Position numbers and translations under genes: made by a program. Below are positions 7,347-15,487 of a stretch of DNA of 24,991 bases, in pieces. The DNA lies in NCBI GenBank assembly GCA_045125095.1, contig JBGVMW010000335.1:1-24991 (forward strand), written 5' to 3'. Within the stretch, counting starts at the first letter, position 1. Each line of letters begins with the position of its first letter. The notes under the pieces are model-generated. The model made no database searches. It was not told the DNA's origin and saw only the letters and a program-made list of their open reading frames with translations. Origin of the DNA: JBGVMW01 sp045125095. Its GTDB lineage: Bacteria > Bacillota > Clostridia > Lachnospirales > Lachnospiraceae.

Positions 7347-7466
7347 GCAAATTACAACCGTTTTTTGTAAAACGATGTACTAGATAATTTTGATCCACAA
7401 AATGATCCCATGAAAGACGTGAGTTTGTGGATGATTCTATGAAAAAATGGAAGATCTGTGGAGAAG

Positions 7467-7495
7467 TTGAAAGTATTTAGCGCATGTGATAGAAT
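7467..7495 (+). promoter_or_regulatory. Promoter of the DEDDh exonuclease gene
   Basis: TTGAAA (7467-7472), a 17-bp spacer and TAGAAT (7490-7495). Transcription would begin near 7502, which rules out an in-frame start codon at 7486 and supports the ATG at 7558. Confidence 0.7.
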
Positions 7496-7557
7496 ACTAT
7501 AGTAACTGTATGTGTAGGGGAATGATGTCGCTGTGGGTGACATGGATGGGATTGAAT

Positions 7558-8547
7558 ATGAATTATATTGTACTTGATTTAGAATGGAATCAAAGTCCCG
7601 GTGGTAAAGAGAAGGAAAATCCGAACCTCGGGTTTGAAATTATAGAGATTGGCGCAGTAAAATTAAATGAAGATTTTGAGCAGACAGATGAATATCATCA
7701 ATATATTAAGCCATTAGTATACAAGAGTCTGAATGCTCACACGAAGGAAATATTATCAGTTACAATGGAAACATTAAAAAAAGAAGGAAGGCTATTTAAG
7801 ATATGTGCTCCTGAATTTTTAAAATGGTGTGGTGAGGATTCTATTTTCTGCACGTGGGGTACCATGGATTTGTCTGAATTTCAAAAAAATATGAAATATT
7901 ATCATATGGAACCGATGGCAGATGGACCTATTAAATATTATGATATTCAGAAATTATTTGCTCTTGCTTATGAAACGGACACAAAGGTGAGAAGAAGTTT
8001 AGAATGTGCAGTGGACTATTTGGGTATTCCAAAGTATGCACCGTTTCATGGGGCGTTGGAGGATGCGTCCTATACCAGTAAGGTGTTGCGGGAACTTCGA
8101 AATAAGCCAGTATTAGGATTTTATTCTTATGACACATATGTAAGACCGGCAAATCGTAAATCGGAGATATATGATGTGTTTGATGGTTATGCAAAATATA
8201 TTTCCAGAGAGTTTTCATCAAAAGAAGATGCCATGTCCAATCGAGATGTGACGGCTACAAAATGTTACAAATGTGGAAAAACCGCTCATAAAAAAATTAG
8301 GTGGTTTTCTAGCAATCAAAAAAATTATTTTTGTCTCTGTTACTGCAACGAGCATGGATATATGAAGGGAAAAATACGTCTGAAAAAGACGGAAACGAGT
8401 AATATTTTCGTTGTTCGCACATTAAAGCTTGTGTCAGAGGAGCAATCCCTGGAGGTGAAAGCACGTCAGGAGGAATTGCGCAGGCGTAGAAGAGAAAGAC
8501 GTAGAAAAGCAGCTTTCGAAGCAGCTGAAAAGGTAATGAAAAAATAA
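7558..8547 (+). CDS. DEDDh 3'-5' exonuclease (DnaQ-like) with C-terminal zinc ribbon
   Basis: The 329-residue protein has an RNase T/DnaQ-like exonuclease fold at its N-terminus. The five acidic/histidine positions of the DEDDh class are visible: D7 and E9 (LDLEW), D104, H164 and D169 (FHGALEDA). A cysteine cluster follows (C236, C239, C259, C261/C263) that looks like a zinc ribbon, then a very basic tail (EELRRRRRERRRK) suited to nucleic acid binding. It may trim RNA or single-stranded DNA; the substrate is unknown. The start MNYIVLDLEWNQ matches the common beginning of this Clostridia family and lies downstream of the promoter at 7467. The gene ends in a bidirectional terminator. Confidence 0.88.
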   Translation: MNYIVLDLEWNQSPGGKEKENPNLGFEIIEIGAVKLNEDFEQTDEYHQYIKPLVYKSLNAHTKEILSVTMETLKKEGRLFKICAPEFLKWCGEDSIFCTWGTMDLSEFQKNMKYYHMEPMADGPIKYYDIQKLFALAYETDTKVRRSLECAVDYLGIPKYAPFHGALEDASYTSKVLRELRNKPVLGFYSYDTYVRPANRKSEIYDVFDGYAKYISREFSSKEDAMSNRDVTATKCYKCGKTAHKKIRWFSSNQKNYFCLCYCNEHGYMKGKIRLKKTETSNIFVVRTLKLVSEEQSLEVKARQEELRRRRRERRRKAAFEAAEKVMKK

Positions 8548-8587
8548 GCATTGTATACTTAGAAAAGGTATACAATGCTTATTTTTT
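8539..8587. terminator. Bidirectional terminator between the exonuclease and D,D-carboxypeptidase genes
   Basis: A 20-bp perfect stem (8539-8558 with 8568-8587) with a 9-nt loop is flanked by A-runs on the left and T-runs on the right, so each strand ends in a U-tract. It overlaps the stop codons of both convergent genes. Confidence 0.93.
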
Positions 8588-10083
8588 TAAAAGTGTAAAT
8601 CTTTGTATTTGGTAGCGTTCTTATTACGTTTACTAATCTTCTTTGTTGCTTTTTTATGCGATATCGTAATTGGTTGGTTGATAGATTTGTTCGCTTTGTT
8701 GAAAGCCATAGATCGTCTTGCAAGAAAGATTACAATAGCAAGAATAACAATTACAACAAGTACTCCTAATAAAATAAATAAGACTTTCTGATCAATCTGA
8801 ATGAAGCTAATAGGAGAGGAATTTTTTTTCTTCTCAAGTTTATCTTTTTGCTCAGAAGTGAGGGTTGAAAATTCAAAGTTTTCCGTCTCATTCTTAATTA
8901 AGTCAATAGTAGTTGAGCCAACATGATAACCGTTGTAAGTGTATGTTAAATTGGCTATGGCATTCGCATCTCCGGCAGAAGTAGGTTCTTCAAAGTTAAT
9001 GGAGGATACCGTATCTGAAAAAGATGCATCTTTAGGAAGTATCAGATAGCCCTGTTTGTTTAGTTCGATTGTTGGAAGTGTATCTCCAAAAACATTACTA
9101 CCCGAATGGAAAAAAGTACCATTCCCGAGCGTGAAATTTTTTTCATTTGTGGAAATATCAACTCTTTGGAAATTTTCAAATCCATATTCCAACAATGTCT
9201 TTGTATCTGTCCAATGATTAGGTTTGTTTTCATTTAAGACAACACAGATTAAAGATATACCATCTTTTTCTGCATAAGTGACAAGGGTAGAACCGGAACT
9301 TGAGGTATAACCGGTCTTGCCACCGGTACAATATTCATAATAATATTCCGAACTATGCTTCAGCATTAAGTGATGATTCCATGGATCACGTACACTACCA
9401 TCGTTGGCAAGTGGGAAGTTATAGCGCTCCGTACTCGCAATCTTTCGATATTCTGAGTGTTTTAATGCTTCCTTGGAAATCAAAGCAAGGTCGTAACTAC
9501 AAGTGTAATGCTCTGAGTCCTGATATCCATGAGGATTGGAAAAATGGGAATTGACACAACCTAACTCAGTAGCACGTTGATTCATCAAATCTACAAATTT
9601 ACTTAAATCACCACCGGCAACATGCTCACCTAAGGCATAAGAAATCTCATTGCCGGAGGAAAGCATAAGTCCGTATAAACAAACTTCTACACTTAACTGT
9701 TCTCCTTCGGTAAGTCCTCCCATAAGACTACTATCAGATGGAACATCAAATAAAGCGTTATGAGAGATAGTGACAGTATCAGATAGTTTACAGTTTTCTA
9801 CTGTTAAAAGAGCTGTTAATGTCTTAGTGGTACTGGCAGGATACATTGCCTCTGTGGCATTTTTCTCATACAAAATGGTTCCTGTATTGGCTTCCATCAA
9901 TATAGCAGATTCTGCTAAGATTTGTGGACCATCGGGCCAGTTTTCCAACAGGTTACTTTCAATAGGGATGGCTAAGCGTTGTTCATCCGTTAAATTCCGA
10001 TTAGTTGCATCTGCTGTTATGACGAGAGCAGAAAGGGACAAGCAAAATGCCAGCCCAATTGAAATACATTTTTTAATTTTCAT
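8587..10083 (-). CDS. Serine-type D-Ala-D-Ala carboxypeptidase (peptidase S11, DacF-like)
   Basis: This low-molecular-weight penicillin-binding protein of 498 residues trims the terminal D-Ala from peptidoglycan pentapeptides. A signal peptide occupies about 1-26. The three active-site motifs are complete: STTK (84-87), SGN (143-145) and KTG (256-258). Instead of the usual amphipathic C-terminal anchor there is a true transmembrane helix (about 436-458, FILLGVLVVIVILAIVIFLARR) followed by a Lys-rich ~40-residue tail, probably cytoplasmic. ATG 10083 is preceded by GGAG at nine bases; an in-frame upstream ATG would overlap this ribosome site. It lies 18 bp after the DUF5050 gene, so the two form an operon. 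Confidence 0.93.
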   Translation of the reverse strand: MKIKKCISIGLAFCLSLSALVITADATNRNLTDEQRLAIPIESNLLENWPDGPQILAESAILMEANTGTILYEKNATEAMYPASTTKTLTALLTVENCKLSDTVTISHNALFDVPSDSSLMGGLTEGEQLSVEVCLYGLMLSSGNEISYALGEHVAGGDLSKFVDLMNQRATELGCVNSHFSNPHGYQDSEHYTCSYDLALISKEALKHSEYRKIASTERYNFPLANDGSVRDPWNHHLMLKHSSEYYYEYCTGGKTGYTSSSGSTLVTYAEKDGISLICVVLNENKPNHWTDTKTLLEYGFENFQRVDISTNEKNFTLGNGTFFHSGSNVFGDTLPTIELNKQGYLILPKDASFSDTVSSINFEEPTSAGDANAIANLTYTYNGYHVGSTTIDLIKNETENFEFSTLTSEQKDKLEKKKNSSPISFIQIDQKVLFILLGVLVVIVILAIVIFLARRSMAFNKANKSINQPITISHKKATKKISKRNKNATKYKDLHF

Positions 10084-10101
10084 GAAATTATCTCCAAACA
10101 T

Positions 10102-11151
10102 TTAGTCCTGGTCAATATCCATTGCAATAGTGAACTCTGACACTACTGAAGAACCGGAAACAGGAACCCGGTATATTGGCACAGCATTATAAAAATTATT
10201 AAAATACAAGTAAGAAGAATCTGCATTCAGATTACAAAATACACCTTCTTTTATTAATTCGCTTTCTAAGCTATCTTTATGCATGCGATACAGTCCAGGT
10301 GTATTTTCATGACTTACCTGATAAAAGATAGTATCGTTGCAAATATGGTATGTATCCAAGCGTTCCTCTGTAAGGTGTTCGATTGTTCCTGTTGTCATGT
10401 TGTAGCGTGACAATGCGTAGTCACGATTTAAATCCATATAGTAAAGATATTCTCCGTCCGGAATGCACATATAGCCCTTTATATCTGGAATGTTAGAGAG
10501 TGTTGTTGTCTCTGTATCAATTACCCGTACATTAACTGCATTTGAAAAGCCTGTACAGTAAATTTTACCATCTGCATAGCCTGCTGGATTGAGAGCATCC
10601 TGTGCAATTTCCTTATCATCAGAACCATCCAACTTCAAAGAATGCAGGTACAATCCCTGTTCGGATTCATACTGCTGATAAAATAAAGTGTTACCCACTA
10701 AATGAAGCACACTGGAACTATTGTCTGAAAGGACTTCGCCATTTTTTCCCTGCATATCGCAACGGTAAATACCCTTCAAGCCACCGCTTAAAAAGGCAAA
10801 ACTTTCATCGCTACTCTCTATTGTATTGGCAGGTTCTTTAACATAGTAAATATAATGTCCATCCGTGTTGATATACTTTACAGAACCTTCTGCCAGCTTC
10901 TTAATGGAATTCTTGCTGGCATCATAGGCATATAAACCATTCTGGTCATATGGATTTGCAAAATAGACAATATTATTATATTCGCAAAATAACCCCTTAT
11001 TGTGAAGATTACTACTGGTGTTACCACTAATAAATGGTTCATTTGTATATTCCTTCGTAAATACAGCATCCAGAATCCTTTGAATAATAATAATAATTAA
11101 AATAATTGCAACAATTGCGATAACAATAAACGTATTTTTCTTTTTTCTCAT
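10102..11151 (-). CDS. DUF5050 domain membrane-anchored beta-propeller-like protein
   Basis: A 349-residue protein with one N-terminal transmembrane helix (about 8-26, rich in Ile and Val). The extracytoplasmic region is built of repeated Tyr-rich strands (NIVYFANPYDQNGLYAYD, HYIYYVKE, NTLFYQQYESEQGLYLHSL, EYLYYMDLN, DTIFYQVSHENTPGLYRM) that match the DUF5050/prolow-density-receptor-like repeat pattern seen in Clostridia. Function is unknown; a ligand- or wall-binding beta-propeller is inferred. ATG 11151 sits five bases after GAGGGG; a GTG at 11157 lies too close to it. It is transcribed leftward with the carboxypeptidase gene, suggesting an accessory role in cell-wall processing. Confidence 0.82.
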   Translation of the reverse strand: MRKKKNTFIVIAIVAIILIIIIIQRILDAVFTKEYTNEPFISGNTSSNLHNKGLFCEYNNIVYFANPYDQNGLYAYDASKNSIKKLAEGSVKYINTDGHYIYYVKEPANTIESSDESFAFLSGGLKGIYRCDMQGKNGEVLSDNSSSVLHLVGNTLFYQQYESEQGLYLHSLKLDGSDDKEIAQDALNPAGYADGKIYCTGFSNAVNVRVIDTETTTLSNIPDIKGYMCIPDGEYLYYMDLNRDYALSRYNMTTGTIEHLTEERLDTYHICNDTIFYQVSHENTPGLYRMHKDSLESELIKEGVFCNLNADSSYLYFNNFYNAVPIYRVPVSGSSVVSEFTIAMDIDQD

Positions 11152-11237
11152 AAGCACCCCTCAACTGCATACTGTATTGTATTAATAAGTTATTCTCCCT
11201 TAATAATAATAATAATAAACATTTTATTAACAATTTC

Positions 11238-11266
11238 ATTATATAGTTTTGTGTATCAGAATGCAA
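11238..11266 (-). promoter_or_regulatory. Promoter of the DUF5050-carboxypeptidase operon
   Basis: On the minus strand TTGCAT (11266-11261), 17 bp, then a perfect TATAAT (11243-11238). The roughly 80-nt leader contains a short trinucleotide run (ATT repeated, 11201-11218). Confidence 0.8.
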
Positions 11267-11278
11267 GCAAAAACGAAG

Positions 11279-11307
11279 TTGAAGAATAAATAGGGGTGTG
11301 TTATGAT
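11279..11307 (+). promoter_or_regulatory. Promoter of pheA
   Basis: TTGAAG (11279-11284), 17 bp, TATGAT (11302-11307). It is divergent from and almost back to back with the promoter at 11238-11266. The leader to the start codon is about 30 nt and holds no attenuator or T-box that I can see. Confidence 0.7.
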
Positions 11308-11342
11308 TACATAGCGTACGTTCAAGTGAAGGAGGAGAAATT

Positions 11343-12476
11343 TTGGTTGATTTACTGGTACTAAGAGATGAAATTGATAAAATTGACAGACAAATTGTGG
11401 AATTGTATGAAACACGAATGGAGGTCTGCAAACAGGTTGCAGAATACAAGATAGAAACGGGGAAACCGGTTTTTGATAAAGAGAGAGAAAATAGTAAGAT
11501 AGAAACATTGCAAGGACTTGCTAAAAATGAGTTTAACAGCCATGCTGTGCAGGAATTGTTTGAGCAGATTATGAGCATAAGCCGCAAATTGCAATATGGT
11601 CTGCTGGCGGAACACGGAGTAATGGATGAACTTCCATTTACAGAGGTAGAGGATTTGCCGGCCCAGAATGCCAGAGTGGTATTCCAGGGGGCAGAAGGTG
11701 CGTATGCCCAGATTGCAATGGAACAATATTTTGGGGAAGCGGTGGACAGTTACCATGTAGATACCTGGCGTGATGCAATGGTGGCAATTGCAAATGGAGA
11801 AGCCGATTATGGTGTGTTACCAATTGAGAATTCTTCAGCAGGTGTGGTAAGTGAAATATATGATTTGTTAGTGGAATTTGAAAATTGTATTGTGGCAGAG
11901 CAGATCATTGGAATTGAGCATTGTCTGATGAGTGTGCCAGGTGCAAAGCTTGATGATATTAAGACGGTGTATTCTCATCCACAGTCCTTGATGCAGAGTA
12001 GCAGCTATCTTGGGGAACATCGGGATTGGGAGCAGTGCAGTCTGAAAAATAATGCATTTGCAGCGAAAAAAGTTATGGAAGATGGAGATGTGACACAGGC
12101 AGCAATTGCTAGTGAACATGCTGCCAATACCTATGGATTGGAAATCTTAGAAAAGGGTGTGAATGATAATAAGAATAATTCCACCAGATTTATTATTGTG
12201 ACAAACAAGAAAATTTTTACAAAGAATTCCAAAAAGGTAAGTATCTGTTTTGAGATTCCGCATGAAAGTGGTTCTCTTTATCGTATGCTGTCACATTTTA
12301 TATATAATAATTTGAATTTAACGAAAATCGAATCCAGACCAATTGCAGGAAAGACGTGGGAATACCGTTTCTTCGTAGACTTTGAAGGAAATCTCAATGA
12401 CAATGCAGTAAAAAATGCACTACGTGGGTTGGCAGAGGAAGCAATTCATATGAGAATTCTTGGCAATTACAAGTAA
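11343..12476 (+). CDS. pheA: Bifunctional chorismate mutase / prephenate dehydratase (P-protein)
   Basis: The 377-residue enzyme converts chorismate to prephenate and then to phenylpyruvate, committing carbon to phenylalanine. Three parts are visible: an AroQ-type chorismate mutase helix bundle (about 3-88, LRDEIDKIDRQIVELYETR), a prephenate dehydratase domain (about 110-287, with GAEGAYAQ and the catalytic TRF at 281-283), and a C-terminal ACT domain (about 298-374). In the ACT domain the ESRP motif (330-333) and GSLY (310-313) indicate feedback inhibition by phenylalanine. Translation begins at TTG 11343, seven bases after a perfect GGAGG. It has its own promoter; trmB follows after 92 bp. 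Confidence 0.95.
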   Translation: MVDLLVLRDEIDKIDRQIVELYETRMEVCKQVAEYKIETGKPVFDKERENSKIETLQGLAKNEFNSHAVQELFEQIMSISRKLQYGLLAEHGVMDELPFTEVEDLPAQNARVVFQGAEGAYAQIAMEQYFGEAVDSYHVDTWRDAMVAIANGEADYGVLPIENSSAGVVSEIYDLLVEFENCIVAEQIIGIEHCLMSVPGAKLDDIKTVYSHPQSLMQSSSYLGEHRDWEQCSLKNNAFAAKKVMEDGDVTQAAIASEHAANTYGLEILEKGVNDNKNNSTRFIIVTNKKIFTKNSKKVSICFEIPHESGSLYRMLSHFIYNNLNLTKIESRPIAGKTWEYRFFVDFEGNLNDNAVKNALRGLAEEAIHMRILGNYK

Positions 12477-12568
12477 TCGTCATAGGATTGGCTGGTTCTG
12501 AATATACATAAAATCAGAGGAAATTTGACTATTTAGAGGTCGTGGAAGCGACAGAATGAGAGGAAAAA

Positions 12569-13219
12569 ATGCGATTGCGTAATATTAAAGGCTCACGTGA
12601 AGTTATCAGTAGTAACGAATACGTGATACAGGAGCCGGAAAAACAAAAGGGAAAATGGCATGAACTGTTTGGAAATAGGAATCCAATTCACATAGAGGTT
12701 GGAATGGGAAAAGGACAGTTTCTTATGAAATTAGCAGAAATGAATCCGGATATCAATTACATTGGTATCGAAAAATATTCCAGTGTATTATTAAGAGCCA
12801 TTCAAAAAAGAGAAGAAAGTGAAATAAATAATCTTTATTTTATTCGCATGGATGCCGAAACAATTGCAGATGTATTTGAAAAAGATGAAGTAGAAAAAAT
12901 CTATTTAAATTTTTCGGATCCTTGGCCAAAAGATCGTCATGCAAAAAGAAGATTGACATCGAAAGAATTTTTTGCCCGCTATCATCAGTTTCTCAAGCCG
13001 AAGGGACGAGTGGAATTTAAGACAGATAATGTTCCGTTGTTTGAATTTTCTTTAGAACAGGTGAAGGAAGCTGGCTGGATATTGGAAGCCTTTACGTATG
13101 ATTTACATCATGATGAGTTGATGTCAGAAGGAAATGTAATGACCGAATATGAGGAGCGCTTCTCAGGAATGGGCAATGCAATTAATAAGCTTATTGCCTA
13201 CAGAGATATAAAAGAATAA
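12569..13219 (+). CDS. trmB: tRNA (guanine-N7-)-methyltransferase TrmB
   Basis: The 216-residue SAM-dependent enzyme methylates G46 in the variable loop of tRNAs. It starts MRLRNIKGSREVI and contains the SAM-binding motif IEVGMGKGQFL (42-52) and the family signature NFSDPWPKDRHAKRRL (114-129), as well as FKTDN nearer the C-terminus. Length and motifs are typical of Gram-positive TrmB. It is preceded by GAGAGGAAAA. A 43-codon gene starts 31 bp after its stop, and no terminator intervenes, so the genes through trxA may be transcribed together. Confidence 0.95.
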   Translation: MRLRNIKGSREVISSNEYVIQEPEKQKGKWHELFGNRNPIHIEVGMGKGQFLMKLAEMNPDINYIGIEKYSSVLLRAIQKREESEINNLYFIRMDAETIADVFEKDEVEKIYLNFSDPWPKDRHAKRRLTSKEFFARYHQFLKPKGRVEFKTDNVPLFEFSLEQVKEAGWILEAFTYDLHHDELMSEGNVMTEYEERFSGMGNAINKLIAYRDIKE

Positions 13220-13250
13220 TTGCCGCAGGGGGGCGGAATTGGAGGAAAAT

Positions 13251-13382
13251 ATGAAGAAGCTTCAACAAAAATTAATGGCCGTTGCGTATGATAAAACAAA
13301 AATACACGAAAAGGCGCGGCAAATTAAAAAATCATTTCAAGAAGTGTATCATATTTTGAATGGAGGAAATAATAAAAGATAA
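13251..13382 (+). CDS. Small basic protein, 43 residues, unknown
   Basis: A short gene encoding MKKLQQKLMAVAYDKTKI... and ending GGNNKR. It has a strong ribosome site, GGAGG five bases before the ATG, which is better than many of its neighbours. The product is very basic and predicted helical (KLQQKLMAVAYDKTKIHEKA, then RQIKKSFQEVYHIL), with no cysteine and no membrane segment. It sits between trmB and trxA in the same direction. I do not recognise the family. The strong ribosome site and clean placement favour a real gene, but small size leaves doubt. Confidence 0.6.
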   Translation: MKKLQQKLMAVAYDKTKIHEKARQIKKSFQEVYHILNGGNNKR

Positions 13383-13447
13383 ATCGTAACTATGAGGGTA
13401 CGAAATAGTTATGATAAATATGAAATTTACGAAGGGAGAAATTCAAA

Positions 13448-13762
13448 ATGCAAATAATAAAAGATATAGAGTTTGAAGAAAAAGTATTAAAGTCTGACAT
13501 ACCGGTGTTAGTGGATTTTTATGCAGATTGGTGTGGACCATGCAAGATGATGACACCGGTGGTAGAGCAGATGGCAAAGCAATATGAAGGACGTTGTCAG
13601 ATGTATAAGATAAATGTAGATAATGACCAGGAAGTGGCAGGAAAATATCGTGTCATGTCAATTCCTACATTTATTGTCTTTAAAGATGGAGAGGCTAAAG
13701 AAATTGTCACTGGCGCGGTACCGCCAGTCCAATTAGAAGAAGTGGTAAAAAAATATGTATAA
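13448..13762 (+). CDS. trxA: Thioredoxin
   Basis: The 104-residue thioredoxin fold reduces protein disulfides in the cytoplasm, normally recycled by thioredoxin reductase (not in this window). The active site WCGPC places the cysteines at 29 and 32, and the cis-proline is P73 (SIPTFIVF). There is no signal peptide or extra domain. A GAAGGGAG ribosome site precedes ATG 13448. The leader contains a TAACTAT/ATAGTTA inverted repeat (13387-13411) overlapping a possible TATGAT -10 box. A 16-bp palindrome follows the stop codon. Confidence 0.95.
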   Translation: MQIIKDIEFEEKVLKSDIPVLVDFYADWCGPCKMMTPVVEQMAKQYEGRCQMYKINVDNDQEVAGKYRVMSIPTFIVFKDGEAKEIVTGAVPPVQLEEVVKKYV

Positions 13763-13764
13763 AA

Positions 13765-13780
13765 ATATGGATATCCATAT
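13765..13780. repeat. 16-bp perfect palindrome after trxA
   Basis: ATATGGATATCCATAT has no loop and starts two bases after the thioredoxin stop codon. It lacks a U-tract and is not an intrinsic terminator in the usual form. It could be an operator for something downstream, or chance. Confidence 0.5.
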
Positions 13781-13905
13781 AGCTGCTTTTCGTGAAAAAA
13801 GATGCCTTTCTAAAATCTTAAGAAAATATTAGGAAGCTATTAAAAATACCATGATACGATACGTCTTGATTACATGGTTAATGCGAAAAGTAATGGAGGA
13901 TAGAA

Positions 13906-15171
13906 ATGTTATATATCATGAAAGGGTTAATTGCTGCGATAGGTGCGCTTTTGACCATATGTAATGGCTATCAGATATTTTATATGATAGTTAGTATGTT
14001 GCGAAAGACAAAGAAATTTTATGATGACAAAACTAATCGTTATGCCGTCCTGATATGTGCAAGAAATGAAGAAAATGTAATTGGTGATTTGATAGACAGC
14101 ATTCGTAAGCAAAATTACCCTCAAGATATGATAGATATTTTTGTGGCGGCTGACAATTGTACAGACCAGACAGCACGAAAAGCAACGGAAAAAGGTGCTG
14201 TCTGTTATGAACGACAAAACAAGGCTTTTGTAGGGAAAGGATATGCATTGCAGTTTTTGCTGGCAAAGATTAAGCAGGAATATGGATTTGGCAGATATGC
14301 AGGGTATTTTGTTATGGATGCTGATAATTTACTGCACCCTGACTTTATAAAAGAAATGAATAAAACATTCAATGGTGGATATAAAGTAGTAACCGGTTAT
14401 CGCAATTCAAAGAATTATGCAGACAACTGGTTATCAGCAGGAAGTTCCCTCTGTTTTTTAAAACAGGCAAGAATGGTGAATCGTGCCAGAATGATTATGG
14501 GAATCAGTTGTTCTGTATCAGGAACAGGATTTCTTGTGTCAAAAGACATTATTGAAAAACAGGATGGATGGAATCAGTTCCTTTTAACAGAAGATATTGA
14601 ATTTACTATTGAACAGGTAATTGCCGGGGAAAAAATTGGTTATTGTGAAACGGCTGTGATTTATGATGAACAGCCAGTAGATATAGTAACGACATGGAAT
14701 CAGCGTTTACGTTGGGCAAAAGGATATTATCAGGTATTTTTCTATTATTGGAGAGATTTGTTAAAAAGAGCAATCCTGCTTCGTGACTTTTCTTCATATG
14801 ATATGATAATGACACTGGCACCATGTAGTATTTTGACGGTCTGTTCCATAATAACAGGAACGCTTACCTTTCTGTTTACTGTGTTTACAGGTGGTGGAAT
14901 GGATTGGGCATTTTTAGAAGATACTCTTTTATGCATTCTTATGGCAGTGTGTAGCAATTATCTGATTTATTTTTCAGTGGGTCTTGTAACTACAGTAACA
15001 GAGTGGAAAAAGATAGAATGTCGGAATGCAAAGAAGATACGCTACATATTTACATTTCCAATATTTATGATGTTATATTTGCCGATATCGGTAGTTGCTC
15101 TTGTGAAGAAAGTTGAATGGAAACCTATACCACATGGTGCAACAAAGCGGGAGGCAGCCTTCCAAAAATAG
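13906..15171 (+). CDS. Membrane glycosyltransferase family 2 (processive beta-glycosyltransferase-like)
   Basis: The 421-residue GT-A enzyme sits in the membrane. An N-terminal transmembrane helix (about 5-32) is followed by the catalytic domain with CARNEE (51-56), the metal/nucleotide-binding DAD (138-140), TED (228-230, catalytic base) and QRLRW (266-270). Three to four C-terminal helices follow (about 300-325, 335-360, 382-405). The D, DxD, TED and QxxRW set is typical of cellulose/hyaluronan/poly-GlcNAc synthase relatives, so it probably polymerises or transfers an extracellular sugar. Donor and product are not predictable. No capsule genes adjoin it. ATG 13906 follows GGAGGATAGAA. Confidence 0.87.
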   Translation: MLYIMKGLIAAIGALLTICNGYQIFYMIVSMLRKTKKFYDDKTNRYAVLICARNEENVIGDLIDSIRKQNYPQDMIDIFVAADNCTDQTARKATEKGAVCYERQNKAFVGKGYALQFLLAKIKQEYGFGRYAGYFVMDADNLLHPDFIKEMNKTFNGGYKVVTGYRNSKNYADNWLSAGSSLCFLKQARMVNRARMIMGISCSVSGTGFLVSKDIIEKQDGWNQFLLTEDIEFTIEQVIAGEKIGYCETAVIYDEQPVDIVTTWNQRLRWAKGYYQVFFYYWRDLLKRAILLRDFSSYDMIMTLAPCSILTVCSIITGTLTFLFTVFTGGGMDWAFLEDTLLCILMAVCSNYLIYFSVGLVTTVTEWKKIECRNAKKIRYIFTFPIFMMLYLPISVVALVKKVEWKPIPHGATKREAAFQK

Positions 15172-15174
15172 GGT

Positions 15175-15202
15175 TTGAAAATTTCGAAAAATGTGCTAAA
15201 AT
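15175..15202 (+). promoter_or_regulatory. Promoter of the DUF3006 gene
   Basis: TTGAAA (15175-15180), 16 bp, then TAAAAT (15197-15202), preceded by TG to give an extended -10 (TGCTAAAAT). It begins four bases after the upstream stop codon. Confidence 0.7.
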
Positions 15203-15232
15203 ACTTACAGTGTCATTTTTGGAGGGAAGGAA

Positions 15233-15442
15233 ATGTTAGTAGTTGACAAATTTGAAAATTGCATTGCCATCTGTGAAAAAGAAGACAAAACGATTGTAAA
15301 AGTACCAAAATACAGATTGCCTCTACAATGTAAAGAGGGAGATTGTATTGATCTTGATAAAAATAATATGTATATTATTGTTGAGAAAGAAGTAATTAAA
15401 AAGAAGAAAGAACGCCATAATTATTTTAAAAAGCACATATAA
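15233..15442 (+). CDS. DUF3006 domain protein
   Basis: A 69-residue protein fitting DUF3006. It starts MLVVDKFENCIAICE with the family-like beta-strand phrase, followed by KVPKYRLPLQCKEGDCIDLD and a Lys-rich tail (EKEVIKKKKERHNYFKKH). Many family members are fused or adjacent to secreted hydrolases; none adjoins here. No signal peptide is present. It has its own promoter, a good GGAGG ribosome site and its own terminator, so it forms a single-gene unit. Function unknown. Confidence 0.85.
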   Translation: MLVVDKFENCIAICEKEDKTIVKVPKYRLPLQCKEGDCIDLDKNNMYIIVEKEVIKKKKERHNYFKKHI

Positions 15443-15475
15443 GAGAGTAAGTTGGTTTATCCAGCTTACTCTCTT
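15441..15475 (+). terminator. Hairpin terminator of the DUF3006 gene
   Basis: AAGAGAGTAAGTTGG (15441-15455) pairs with CCAGCTTACTCTCTT (15461-15475) over a TTTAT loop; only one G-T pair interrupts an otherwise perfect 15-bp stem. The T-tract is short and broken (TTTGCATATTTG), so its strength is uncertain. Confidence 0.75.
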
Positions 15476-15487
15476 TGCATATTTGTT

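Larger units (their letters stand above)
6949..7557. other. Structured intergenic region around tRNA-Arg
   Basis: This ~600 bp stretch has no protein gene. In order it holds a strong promoter (6998-7026), a leader with two hairpins (7067-7092 and 7115-7150), tRNA-Arg, a terminator, a 20-bp perfect inverted repeat (7263-7333), a second related TACTAG copy (7340-7390), an ATCCACAAA inverted repeat (7393-7432) and the promoter of the downstream exonuclease gene (7467-7495). Confidence 0.7.

Noticed and set aside
7263..7390. CRISPR-like repeat array beside tRNA-Arg
   Set aside because: Only two diverged units, palindromic arms and no regular spacers.
7486..7557. N-terminal extension of the exonuclease gene
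   Set aside because: The extension begins inside the promoter (7467-7495) and has no family similarity; MNYIVLDLEWNQ at 7558 is the expected start.
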